In this document: positions 17,903 through 26,281 of the stretch, piece by piece
Numbering within the stretch: the stretch's first letter is position 1
How the letters are laid out: each line of letters starts with the position of its first letter
Source: Rhizobium sp. NXC24
GTDB taxonomy: Bacteria; Pseudomonadota; Alphaproteobacteria; Rhizobiales; Rhizobiaceae
Length of the DNA stretch: 64,000 nt
Assembly: GCF_002944315.1 (NCBI RefSeq)
Contig: NZ_CP024311.1
Location: 658,501-722,500, forward strand
Direction: 5' to 3'
The notes under the pieces: model-generated
The model's database searches: none
Told to the model about the DNA's origin: nothing
The model's input: the letters and a program-made list of their open reading frames with translations, nothing else
Program-made: the position numbers and the translations under genes

Positions 17903-18224
17903 GTCGACCCCGCATGGGCTGATATACCGACGTTGTAACCACGCCGTTTCCGGCCGGACAGTCGCCCGATCATGACAATCTTATGCCGCCCAAGGTGGCG
18001 CGAAGCTGACCTGACGCGCCGATGGCCTCCTGCAGGAAATATGATTTTGTTAACTTTCCGGTTTTGTTGTTAACCTTTTATTAAGCCTGGTAGTGTCATC
18101 TGCGGCTAACGCAACGGTTGGTTAACGTCTCTTAAGAGCCAGTTAACAGGCATGACGCTGATTGCCGTTCCCGGCCGAAGACCGGAATGTCCCTTCCAAT
18201 TTCAGCCACAAGGGGCACCTCTCC
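17903..18224. promoter_or_regulatory. Divergent promoter region of decarboxylase operon and flaC, with structured leader
   Basis: This 322-bp gap has no gene. Its right half is AT-rich with four GTTAAC hexamers (18049, 18069, 18121, 18142). It also has TTAAGAGCCAGTTAA at 18132-18146, which fits the CtrA box TTAA-N7-TTAA. The flaC leader follows: CCGG elements, then TGTCCCTT (18188-18195) complementary to AAGGGGCA (18210-18217), which holds the Shine-Dalgarno sequence. Confidence 0.5.
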
Positions 18225-19145
18225 ATGACCAGCATTTTGACCAACGATGCAGCAATGTCTGCTCTCCAGACTTTGCGCTCGATCAACAATAATTTGGAAG
18301 ACACCCAAAACCGGGTCTCTTCCGGCTATCGTGTCGCCAAGGCCTCCGACAACGCCGCCTATTGGTCGATCGCGACCACCATGCGTTCCGACAACAGCGC
18401 GCTTTCGGCCGTCTCCGACGCTCTGGGCCTCGGTGCCGCCAAGGTCGACACCGCCTATACGGCAATGGACAATTCCATCAATGTCGTCGAGCAGATCAAG
18501 GACAAGCTTGTCGCGGCCACGGAAAACAGCGTCGACAAGGCGGATGTTCAGGAAGAAGTTTCGCAGCTTCAGCAGCAGCTTGAGAGCATTGCGCAGTCCG
18601 CTTCGTTCTCTGGGCAGAACTGGATGATCGGAGCCAACGGCGCCTCCGCATCGGTCGTGTCCTCCTTTGTCCGCAACAATGACGGCACGGTCGAGGTCAA
18701 CAGCACCAGCTATAGCTTCGATACGGGATCGCAGGGCAACGTGATGTTCGGCGCCAATGCCGATGGTACGATCGACACGAGCTCCGGTATCCTTGGCACC
18801 ACGCAGAATATCAACGGCACCGCCTATTCCGTCTTCAGTCTCGACATTACCGGCATGACGAGCGGCGGCATCGGCCAGGCGATGAACCTAGTGCAGTCGG
18901 CTCTCAACGCGATGACGAGCACCGCTTCGCAGCTCGGCTCGCTGTCGACCCGCATCGACCTTCAGACAAGCTTCGTTTCAACGCTGAGCGACACGATCGA
19001 CTCCGGCGTCGGCAAGCTGGTCGATGCGAATATGGAAGAGGAATCGAGCAAGCTCTCGGCGCTTCAGACGCAGCAACAATTGGCGATCCAGTCGCTGCAG
19101 ATCGCCAACAACAGCGCGCAGAACGTTCTGGCGCTCTTCAAGTGA
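18225..19145 (+). CDS. flaC: Flagellin C
   Basis: 306 residues from ATG 18225 (MTSILTNDAAMSALQTLRSI), preceded by AAGGGG. An in-frame ATG at 18162 lies in the structured leader and is rejected. The conserved N- and C-terminal helices match flaA/flaB, but the variable middle (NNDGTVEVNSTSYSFDTGSQ) and many surface positions differ. It is an older paralogue. Codon usage is less biased than in flaA and flaB, which suggests lower expression. Confidence 0.93.
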   Translation: MTSILTNDAAMSALQTLRSINNNLEDTQNRVSSGYRVAKASDNAAYWSIATTMRSDNSALSAVSDALGLGAAKVDTAYTAMDNSINVVEQIKDKLVAATENSVDKADVQEEVSQLQQQLESIAQSASFSGQNWMIGANGASASVVSSFVRNNDGTVEVNSTSYSFDTGSQGNVMFGANADGTIDTSSGILGTTQNINGTAYSVFSLDITGMTSGGIGQAMNLVQSALNAMTSTASQLGSLSTRIDLQTSFVSTLSDTIDSGVGKLVDANMEEESSKLSALQTQQQLAIQSLQIANNSAQNVLALFK

Positions 19146-19172
19146 GCCTTGACCGGAGCTTACGTTAGGAAA

Positions 19173-19215
19173 GCGCGGCGGCATTTCTTTCTTGCCGCCG
19201 CGCATAAGCTTTTGT
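19173..19215 (+). terminator. Hairpin terminator after flaC
   Basis: GCGCGGCGGCA (19173-19183) pairs with TGCCGCCGCGC (19193-19203), an 11-bp stem, followed by ATAAGCTTTTGTT. The T-run is weak, but the stem is very strong and lies 28 bases past the stop codon. Confidence 0.75.
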
Positions 19216-19407
19216 TAACGTTCCGGGGTAACTGATTTGCAGTATCTGCGCAGAGCCCCGGTGTTCGATCAATTTCGTCGGAACCGATTTGAGGGCTTGA
19301 TCTAGCGACGAGCCGCGTTGGGATCATTCCCGCTGGCGGGCATGAGGCCGTTCGTTGCTGCCGGACCCGTCCGGCCTGCCGTTTCCAATAGAATTACGGA
19401 TCTCCCG

Positions 19408-20382
19408 ATGAGCAGTGTAACGACGAACCCCGCCTCTTTGGCCGCGCTGACGGTATTGCGCGGCGTCAACAAAGATCTTGGTGTCGTGCAACAACAGGTT
19501 TCATCCGGCCTGCGCGTCGAGAACGCGGGTGACGATCCGACCTATTGGTCGATGTCGAAGACGATGCAGTCGGACCAGAGCAGTCTTTCCACCATTACCG
19601 ACGCGCTCGGCCTCGGGGCCTCGAAGGTCGATACCGCCTCCACCGCCATGGATTCGGTCGTCGATCTCGTGACCCAGATCCAGGCCAAACTGGTTTCGGC
19701 CAAGGAGCCAGGCACCGACAAGAGCGCGGTCAATGCGGATATTGAGCAGCTCAAGAACCAACTGCAGTCGGTCACGCAATCCGCGTCCTTTTCCGGTGAG
19801 AACTGGCTCTACAACACCGATGCGCAGCCCGATACCGAGCAATCCGTCATCAGCAATTTTACGCGTGGCACGAGCGGTCAAGTCAATCTGGTGACGATCG
19901 ATTACGATAGTTCGCAGACCCTGATGATCGACACGGCCGATGCCAGCCGCGGACTGCTGACGAAGAATATCGATGCCAGCACGTTCGACAGCAGTGGAAC
20001 GTCGACGGAGCGTAACTATTATCTCCTGGCTGCGGATTCCGGTACGCCGCCTGACGACGGCACCGAAATTTCCATTTCCGACAGCACGACGGACGATGAA
20101 ATCACTGACATGATCAATGTGACGAACTCGATCCTGAAGTCGGTTACTTCAGCCGATTCGACGCTGGGCGTGATGAAATCGCGTATCGACGATCAGACTG
20201 ATTACATTTCCAACCTCAGCGATGCCGTCAAGACCAGCGTCGGTAACCTTGTCGATACCAACATGGAAGAGGCATCGGCGCGCCAAAGCGCGCTGCAGAC
20301 GGCGCAGCAGATGGGCATTCAGGCGCTGTCCATCGCCAACACCATGGCGAGCAAGGTGTTGATCCTGTTGCAGGCAAAGTGA
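19408..20382 (+). CDS. flaD: Flagellin D, divergent and longer
   Basis: 324 residues from ATG 19408 (MSSVTTNPASLAALTVLRGV). The in-frame starts at 19318 and 19339 lie in the leader. The D0/D1 helices are flagellin-like (SSGLRVENAGDDPTYWSMSK; C-terminal EEASARQSALQTAQQMGIQA). The middle is longer and more acidic (EISISDSTTDDEITDMINVT) and unlike the other three. The leader keeps a perfect GCCGGAC-CC-GTCCGGC hairpin (about 19361-19376) but has no clear Shine-Dalgarno sequence. It is probably a minor filament component. Confidence 0.9.
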   Translation: MSSVTTNPASLAALTVLRGVNKDLGVVQQQVSSGLRVENAGDDPTYWSMSKTMQSDQSSLSTITDALGLGASKVDTASTAMDSVVDLVTQIQAKLVSAKEPGTDKSAVNADIEQLKNQLQSVTQSASFSGENWLYNTDAQPDTEQSVISNFTRGTSGQVNLVTIDYDSSQTLMIDTADASRGLLTKNIDASTFDSSGTSTERNYYLLAADSGTPPDDGTEISISDSTTDDEITDMINVTNSILKSVTSADSTLGVMKSRIDDQTDYISNLSDAVKTSVGNLVDTNMEEASARQSALQTAQQMGIQALSIANTMASKVLILLQAK

Positions 20383-20393
20383 ATTTCATGTCG

Positions 20394-20421
20394 TGCGGCA
20401 AGGAGGGTTGCTCCTGCCGCA
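20394..20421 (+). terminator. Possible terminator hairpin after flaD
   Basis: TGCGGCA-a-GGAG (20394-20405) pairs with CTCC-TGCCGCA (20411-20421) around a 5-base loop, with one bulged A, 12 bases past the flaD stop. No T-run follows. It may instead protect the 3' end of the mRNA. Confidence 0.5.
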
Positions 20422-20630
20422 TTCATCCTCGCACAAGTTTGACCCCCTACGGTCCATCGCAATGGCATGGCTGCGCTATTTCCGGTGACGTTCGGCGTCA
20501 CGCCCGGAAAGCGTGGTCGCAGGACGGAAACCGGAAGCGTGATGATCGACGTTTTGAGCATGGGAATTCAAGGGACCTGTCGGGAAATCAGCTCGCGGTC
20601 TTCTGCGGATGAAAACGGGAGGATGTCAGC

Positions 20631-21269
20631 ATGAGCCCGACGCTATCCCGCTACCTCAAGGATTTCAGCGCCGAGCCGCCTCCGCCTCCGTCCGCCGGCA
20701 TACCGGATATGCCGTTCGAAGAGACTTTGGACTTTCCAGAAACTCCGGTGGTGGTGCCGATCGATATCGAGGCGGAACGCCGCGAAGCCTATGCAGAGGG
20801 GCACGAAGCCGCAACGCAGGAATTGACGCAAAAGCATCAGGCCGAGCTGGAGACTATCGCCGAAACACACCGAGGCGAGATGGATGCCTTGCGTGCCCGA
20901 TATGAGGAGCGCGCGGCGGAGAAGATCGTCAACGGATTGAAAAAAGTCGCCACGATGCTCGGACAGGCGATCAGCGCGGAAGCTGCCGTCGCACTTGCGC
21001 CGATCATGACGGAAGCGCTGACGGCCAGGGCCGTCGCCGATCTCGCCGAACGGGTGACGGCAGCCATTCTCGATGGCGCGGCAGGTCCCATTACGGTCAG
21101 TGGCCCCCGTCATCTCTTCGAGGCCCTGCATGCCAGTATCGGCCAAAACGGCGTCTTGTTGCGCCACGTCGAGGCTCGCGATGTCGATCTCACCGTAACG
21201 ATCGGGGAGAGCGTGCTCGTAACCCGCATGTCTGCCTGGGCCGCTAGCCTGAAAGAGATTCTGAAATGA
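20631..21269 (+). CDS. FliH-like flagellar export protein (putative)
   Basis: 212 residues. A proline-rich N-terminus is followed by a charged helical stretch containing EAYAEGHEAATQELTQKHQA and EERAAEKIVNGLKKVATMLG (about 47-120). A compact C-terminal domain contains ILDGAAGPITVSGPRHLFEA and RDVDLTVTIGESVLVTRMSA. This layout is that of FliH, the regulator that binds FliI and the C-ring. No other fliH candidate is next to fliI. It starts the motB operon, overlapping motB by 4 bp. The family call rests on architecture, not on a strong motif. Confidence 0.65.
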   Translation: MSPTLSRYLKDFSAEPPPPPSAGIPDMPFEETLDFPETPVVVPIDIEAERREAYAEGHEAATQELTQKHQAELETIAETHRGEMDALRARYEERAAEKIVNGLKKVATMLGQAISAEAAVALAPIMTEALTARAVADLAERVTAAILDGAAGPITVSGPRHLFEALHASIGQNGVLLRHVEARDVDLTVTIGESVLVTRMSAWAASLKEILK

Positions 21270-22768
21270 GCGACGGCGATCAAAATCAGGGCAAACACGA
21301 GATCATCATCGTCAAGCGGCATGGCGGCGGTGACCATGAAGGCGGCCATGGCGGCGCATGGAAGATCGCCTATGCCGACTTCATGACGGCGATGATGGCC
21401 TTCTTTCTGGTGATGTGGCTGGTGAACGCCGCAAACGAAGAGACGAAGGCCTCCGTCGCCTCCTATTTCAATCCGATCAAGCTCGCCGACGAAAAGCCAA
21501 CCGAGAAGGGGCTGAAGAAACCCGTCGACAAGGCGGACGGGCAAAAGAACCAGGCGAAGTCGAAGAACAAGGAAGACAATCCGAACGACGGCAAGTCCGC
21601 CAAGACCGGCGAGGACCAGACCTCGACATCGGGCGATCAAACGAATTATTCCGAAGCGGATTTCTTTGAAAATCCCTATTCGGTCCTTGCCGAGATCGCT
21701 CAGCAGGTCGGTCAGCAGGCCAATGTCAGCGCCAAGGGTGAGGGGGGTGCTGCCCAGTCGGGTCCCGCCACCGGTGCGGATGGCGGCCAGGCCTATCGCG
21801 ATCCCTTCGATCCGGATTTCTGGACCAAGCAGGTTCAAGTCTCCAGCGCCTCGAAGAAGGCGAACGAAGAACAGGACGCAAAATCCGACAAATCGCCGAA
21901 GGGCGAAGTCATTGCCCTTTCCAAGGCGACCGCCGCCGATACCGGTCAGCCGGCCACCCAGCCGCAGAATCCGGAGGACCAGCCGACCCTGAGCGATCCG
22001 CAGGCGTCGACGGATCAGCAGATCAAGGACCAGCAGAACAAGCAGGCTGCAAAGCAGACGCCGAACCAGCAGACCGCAAGCGCCGCTGCCGCCGAGCAAA
22101 GCGATGTTTCGACATCCGAAGACAATACGGCGGCGGCGCAGAACAAGGACGTCGCGCCGACGAAAGATCAGCAGCAGGACGCCAAGGACCTGCAGGACGC
22201 GATCCAGAAGCAGATCGGCGGCGTTGCCGGTCAGCTCGCTGAAGGTCTTCAGGTCATGCCGGCAGAGGGTGGTCTCCTCGTGACGATTTCCGATCAGACC
22301 AATGACCCGATGTTCAACATCGGCTCGGCCGTTCCGCGCCAGGAGATGGTGCTGGCGATGGCAAAGATCGGCAAGATCCTTGGGGATCGGAAAGGGTCTA
22401 TCCTGATCCGCGGCCATACCGACGGGCGTCCCTATATGGTCGATGGCCACAACGACAATTGGCGCCTGTCGCTCGACCGCGCCCAGAGCGCCTACTACAT
22501 GCTCATCAATGGCGGGCTGGACGAGAAGCGGATTGCGCAGGTTTCGGGCTTTGCCGACCGCCGGCTGAAGCTGCCTGACGATCCCTTCAACGACGCCAAC
22601 CGCCGCATCGAGATCCTGATCCAGGGCGCTTCAAGCCAGGCCGCCAAGAACCAGACCGACGGCAGCAATCAGGATCCGGTCAAGCCGGTTCCGGTCAAGC
22701 CGAGCCAAGGCAAGCAAAATCAGGGTAAACAGGGCCAGGGCAAGCCGAGCCAAGGCAAACAGGGATAG
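21266..22768 (+). CDS. motB: Flagellar motor stator protein MotB with long linker and Gln/Lys-rich tail
   Basis: 500 residues. The single membrane helix AWKIAYADFMTAMMAFFLVM has the proton-carrying aspartate at D38. The OmpA-like peptidoglycan-binding domain lies at about 345-450 (SILIRGHTDGRPY, LSLDRAQSAYYML, NRRIEILIQ). Between them is an unusually long polar, Gln/Lys/Asp-rich linker of about 270 residues. After the OmpA domain a tail of about 45 residues repeats QGK units. Both additions are low-complexity. It overlaps the upstream FliH-like gene by 4 bp, and motC follows after 3 bp. Confidence 0.95.
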   Translation: MSDGDQNQGKHEIIIVKRHGGGDHEGGHGGAWKIAYADFMTAMMAFFLVMWLVNAANEETKASVASYFNPIKLADEKPTEKGLKKPVDKADGQKNQAKSKNKEDNPNDGKSAKTGEDQTSTSGDQTNYSEADFFENPYSVLAEIAQQVGQQANVSAKGEGGAAQSGPATGADGGQAYRDPFDPDFWTKQVQVSSASKKANEEQDAKSDKSPKGEVIALSKATAADTGQPATQPQNPEDQPTLSDPQASTDQQIKDQQNKQAAKQTPNQQTASAAAAEQSDVSTSEDNTAAAQNKDVAPTKDQQQDAKDLQDAIQKQIGGVAGQLAEGLQVMPAEGGLLVTISDQTNDPMFNIGSAVPRQEMVLAMAKIGKILGDRKGSILIRGHTDGRPYMVDGHNDNWRLSLDRAQSAYYMLINGGLDEKRIAQVSGFADRRLKLPDDPFNDANRRIEILIQGASSQAAKNQTDGSNQDPVKPVPVKPSQGKQNQGKQGQGKPSQGKQG

Positions 22769-22771
22769 TCC

Positions 22772-24076
22772 ATGGCGCGCATTCAGCATCGTCATCGCGT
22801 CGCGCTTGCTCTGACCCTCGGCATGGTCATGCCGGGGATCGCTGGTGCGGAGGGTCCGGACAGCCTGCCGCCCTACAAGATGCTGCGTTCGCTCGAATTC
22901 ATTCAGGACTCCGTGGTGGCAGGCGATAGTTCGGCCGGCGAGATGCAGCGTTTCATGCTCTCGACCATCGACGAGCGCCTGCGTACCGCCGATAAGTCCG
23001 CTTTCGACGACAGCCGCAATGTCGATGCCGCGCTGATCTACGCGATGAGCGGCGGCAATCCCGCGACGCTGGAATATCTGATGTCGCGCGACCTCAACGG
23101 CAATTTCGACAATCGCGTCGCCGACGTCTTGAGGAAATATCTGAACGGCAAAGGGCTGCTGGTGGTCAACACGCTCGCCGATATTGCCAGGGAATATCGC
23201 GACAAGAAGATCGGCCCCTATCTTTCGCTCGTTGCCGCCAACGTCATGTCCGCCAAAAACCCGAAGGCGGCGCTGAAGTTTTATGACTGGGCGCGCCTGA
23301 CGTCGCCAGGCACTATCGTCGAGGAATCGGCGCTGCGCCGCTCCCTTGCGCTGTGCGCCGACACCGGGATGGTGCGGGAGGGTCTGGATTATGCGCAGCG
23401 GTATACGAGGCGCTTCCTGCACTCGCCCTATGCCAGCCAGTTCGCCAACCTCTTCGTGCAGCTCGTCGTCGATCATGACACCGACGTCAAGCAGCAGGAT
23501 ATTATCGATATCCTCGCGTTCATGGACCCGCCGAGGCAGCGGGAAATCTATCTGCGAATGGCGCGCCGCGCCGCGATCGCCGGCAAGGCCGATCTCGCCG
23601 CGCTCGCGTCCGGTCGCGCCCAGGCGATCTCCAACGACGGCGGCGATGCGTTCGGCGCGCTGGCGGGCTTCTATGGCGGTGTTGCCGGCGTGTCGACACC
23701 CGATTTAGGGGCGGCAGTGCGCAACATAGACCAGATGCCAGCCGGCGAATTGAACGCGCAGGATCGCGCTCTGCGCGATGCCGCCAAGGCGGTGGCGGAC
23801 GAAATTCTGCGTGAGCCGGAGCCGACAAGCCTGACGCAAGTCTCACCGCCTAATCTGCCTAATCAAGAAAGTACTGAACACGATGCTGCTGTGACGAACC
23901 AACCTGGGGCCCAGTCCCCTGGCACGGCGGGTGTTGAGGAGGGAGCCCCGGCAAAGGCGGCTCACGCCCCGGATGAAGGAAGGCAGGAGGCCGACTCTTC
24001 ATTTAAAGCATTCGTCACGACGAGCCGCTCGAAGCTTGACGCCATCGACGGCCTGTTGAAGCAGGAAAGTCATTGA
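22772..24076 (+). CDS. motC: Motility protein MotC (periplasmic)
   Basis: 434 residues. The signal peptide RVALALTLGMVMPGIAGAEG is followed by a largely helical body (YKMLRSLEFIQDSVVAGDSS, PYLSLVAANVMSAKNPKAAL, EIYLRMARRAAIAGKADLAA) and a low-complexity C-terminal tail. In S. meliloti MotC is periplasmic, needed for rotation, and stabilised by MotE, whose gene is at 7934. The motB-motC-motD order is the rhizobial one. Its stop overlaps the next gene's TTG start. Confidence 0.9.
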   Translation: MARIQHRHRVALALTLGMVMPGIAGAEGPDSLPPYKMLRSLEFIQDSVVAGDSSAGEMQRFMLSTIDERLRTADKSAFDDSRNVDAALIYAMSGGNPATLEYLMSRDLNGNFDNRVADVLRKYLNGKGLLVVNTLADIAREYRDKKIGPYLSLVAANVMSAKNPKAALKFYDWARLTSPGTIVEESALRRSLALCADTGMVREGLDYAQRYTRRFLHSPYASQFANLFVQLVVDHDTDVKQQDIIDILAFMDPPRQREIYLRMARRAAIAGKADLAALASGRAQAISNDGGDAFGALAGFYGGVAGVSTPDLGAAVRNIDQMPAGELNAQDRALRDAAKAVADEILREPEPTSLTQVSPPNLPNQESTEHDAAVTNQPGAQSPGTAGVEEGAPAKAAHAPDEGRQEADSSFKAFVTTSRSKLDAIDGLLKQESH

Positions 24077-25746
24077 TCATGATGGATATCGGTATTGCCA
24101 GTGCCCCGCCCGGGGCCGATCTGGTTGCTGTTGCCAAAGGCGGGCGTTCGGCCAAGCAGGATGATGGTGACGGCAAAGGGTTTCTGGATGCATTGACCAG
24201 TTCGCGCGGCAACGGGCGAAGATCTGACACGGCCGCGAACGACGATACGGACACCGCTGATACGGCGACCGATATCGATACCGACGCAAATGCGAATGCG
24301 GATCCGGCGAAAACGTCGGCTGGCGATCCGACGGCAACCGCTCCGGTCGTGGATGATGGCAGCAACGCCGGAGCCGGCATGATCGATCCGTCCGTCGCCA
24401 ATATTGCCGCCCTCGCTGAGCTTGCCAAAGGCTCCAAGCAGCCCGGCGGTGCCAAGTTCCCGCAAGGAGCGGACGCGGCAAATCTTTCAAAATCGCTGAT
24501 GGATCTTCAGAAGTCGGCCCAGGTAGATGGCGCATCTGCCGATCAGGCTCAGGCGACTGATCCGGCCGGCAAGACGGATGCGGCCCAGGTTCTAGATCAG
24601 GCTCAGGCGCAGACCTCGGATCAGCTCGACGACATCGCGCAGCAACTGGCGGACGCGATCGCGGGCAATCAGCCGGTACAAGGCGCTGGCAATGGCGACG
24701 GCAAGACGCAAGCGCCGGGGAAGACGGGTAAGACGACGTCAGCGGATGACGACAGTAAGTCTTCGGCGACGCAAACCACCCAGACCAGCGGCGCAGCGTC
24801 GGATGCGCTATCGCTTTTGAACGTGCCGCAGGCGGCCAACGCGGTTGCGGCTGCGCCGCAGAGCGCAACGAATGTGTTTGCCGGCGCCGACACAAAGACG
24901 CAGACGGAGCCGGATCAGCCTTTGCCGAAAATTGCCGATGTGACGCTGAAAGATGCGTCGGCGGATGCCACGGATACCGGATCGGCAGTTTCTGGGACAA
25001 GCAGCGACGCCACGATCACGGCGCAGACGTTCAGGCTGGTGCGTGCCGATGGACGCGGCGGCTCGCTCGACATGTCGATCAGCAAAACCGGCAGCGACGA
25101 TGCGGCGCAGGTCGACGTAAAGGCATCATCGGGCAGCAGCAATGCGGAGACCGTTACGGTGCTCGATTCCCGCCGCTACCTCGGTCTTGCGGCCAATTCT
25201 AACGCGACGCTCGTCACCGGCGCTCTCGCTGGAGATGGAGAATGGTCGAGTGCGATGCAGCCCAGCTCGGCGCTCTCCAACGCGGCGAGTTGGACGAGCA
25301 CCGGCAAGGTCGTCAATACGCTCAAGATCCAACTGCATCCCAACGATCTCGGCCAGGTCACCGCCACCATGCGGCTTTCCGGCGATCAATTGAGTGTCGA
25401 TCTCAAGGTGCAGACCAGCGAGGCCTATCGGCAGCTCCATGCCGATCAGAGCCACATGGTCGATGCGTTGCGCGCCCAAGGATATCAGGTCGACAATATC
25501 ACCGTGACCCTGGCCTCGAACGCGGATCAACAATCGGATAGCGGCAGGCAATCCGGCTCCCAGGGACAGTCCCAGCAATCCCTATTGAATCAGGGGCAGG
25601 GTGGGGACGCACGACCAAAGGGGCAGAGCTATTCGGGGCAGCAGGCAAATGGCAATGATGGTAATCGCAGCACGGGCGAACGCGGCTTGGAAGACGGCAC
25701 TGCTGGCAGTGCTCAGCGTTTACGCTCTGGCGACGTTTACCTCTGA
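24073..25746 (+). CDS. motD: Hook-length control protein MotD (FliK)
   Basis: 557 residues if started at TTG 24073 (TTGA overlap with motC, AGGAA ribosome site). ATG codons at 24079 or 24082 are alternatives. The first 330 residues are low-complexity Asp/Ala/Thr/Gln. The C-terminal Flg_hook domain is clear: NTLKIQLHPNDLGQVTATMR, QLSVDLKVQTSEAYRQLHAD, then ALRAQGYQVDNITVTL. This is the domain that contacts FlhB to switch export from hook to filament. Rhizobial MotD was named for a motility defect and later recognised as FliK. The last 98 bp are overlapped by the next gene. Confidence 0.88.
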   Translation: MIMMDIGIASAPPGADLVAVAKGGRSAKQDDGDGKGFLDALTSSRGNGRRSDTAANDDTDTADTATDIDTDANANADPAKTSAGDPTATAPVVDDGSNAGAGMIDPSVANIAALAELAKGSKQPGGAKFPQGADAANLSKSLMDLQKSAQVDGASADQAQATDPAGKTDAAQVLDQAQAQTSDQLDDIAQQLADAIAGNQPVQGAGNGDGKTQAPGKTGKTTSADDDSKSSATQTTQTSGAASDALSLLNVPQAANAVAAAPQSATNVFAGADTKTQTEPDQPLPKIADVTLKDASADATDTGSAVSGTSSDATITAQTFRLVRADGRGGSLDMSISKTGSDDAAQVDVKASSGSSNAETVTVLDSRRYLGLAANSNATLVTGALAGDGEWSSAMQPSSALSNAASWTSTGKVVNTLKIQLHPNDLGQVTATMRLSGDQLSVDLKVQTSEAYRQLHADQSHMVDALRAQGYQVDNITVTLASNADQQSDSGRQSGSQGQSQQSLLNQGQGGDARPKGQSYSGQQANGNDGNRSTGERGLEDGTAGSAQRLRSGDVYL

Positions 25747-26281
25747 CGCCCTTGCCACCGCGAACGGCGCGCCGCCCGATAACGGCGCAGCCGGCCTGTG
25801 CGAGCGCGAAATCCAGTCGGCAGCGGCGAAATTCGGCATACCGGAAGGCATCCTCTATTCGGTCGGTTTGACGGAGACCGGACGCAAAGGCTCGCTGTAT
25901 CCCTACGCCCTCAATGTCGAAGGCAAGCCGATCTTCCCGCCTTCGGAAGGCGCCGCCTTGCAGACCTTCGTTGCGGCCAAACAGAGCGGAGCGAAGCTGA
26001 TCGACATCGGCTGCATGCAGATCAACCAGTATTTTCACGGCGAAAACTTCGCCTCCGTTGCCGATATGTTCGACCCCCATCGCAATGTCGAATACGCTGC
26101 CAAGTTCCTCCGCGACCTCCATGACAGGCATGAGACCTGGACGATGGCGGTAGCTAGATACCATGCCGGCCCGAACAACGACCCCGCCCAAAAGGTCTAT
26201 GTTTGCCGTGTCATCGCCAATCTGGTCGCCACCGGATATGGAAAATGGACGCCGAACGCGGCGACCTTCTGTCAGAACTGA
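25649..26281 (+). CDS. SLT-type lytic transglycosylase, probable flagellar
   Basis: About 210 residues from ATG 25649. Further ATGs follow at 25655 and 25658, and an upstream start at 25601 is less likely. A signal sequence (TALLAVLSVYALATFTSDAL) precedes a single-domain transglycosylase fold: the catalytic glutamate in YSVGLTETG, the GCMQINQYFHG motif, and MAVARYHAGPNND. It would cut peptidoglycan to let the rod or motor pass. Its signal-peptide region lies inside the 3' end of motD in another frame, an overlap of 98 bp. The position between motD and rem supports a flagellar job. Confidence 0.82.
   Translation: MAMMVIAARANAAWKTALLAVLSVYALATFTSDALATANGAPPDNGAAGLCEREIQSAAAKFGIPEGILYSVGLTETGRKGSLYPYALNVEGKPIFPPSEGAALQTFVAAKQSGAKLIDIGCMQINQYFHGENFASVADMFDPHRNVEYAAKFLRDLHDRHETWTMAVARYHAGPNNDPAQKVYVCRVIANLVATGYGKWTPNAATFCQN

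Noticed and set aside
18162..18224. Extended N-terminus of flaC
   Set aside because: The 21 extra codons fall in the conserved leader that is non-coding before flaA and flaB. The ATG at 18225 has the ribosome site and a standard flagellin start.
22680..22768. Repetitive DNA at the end of motB as a CRISPR or VNTR element outside genes
   Set aside because: The repeat is in frame within motB and encodes the QGK tail. Units are short and irregular with no spacers.
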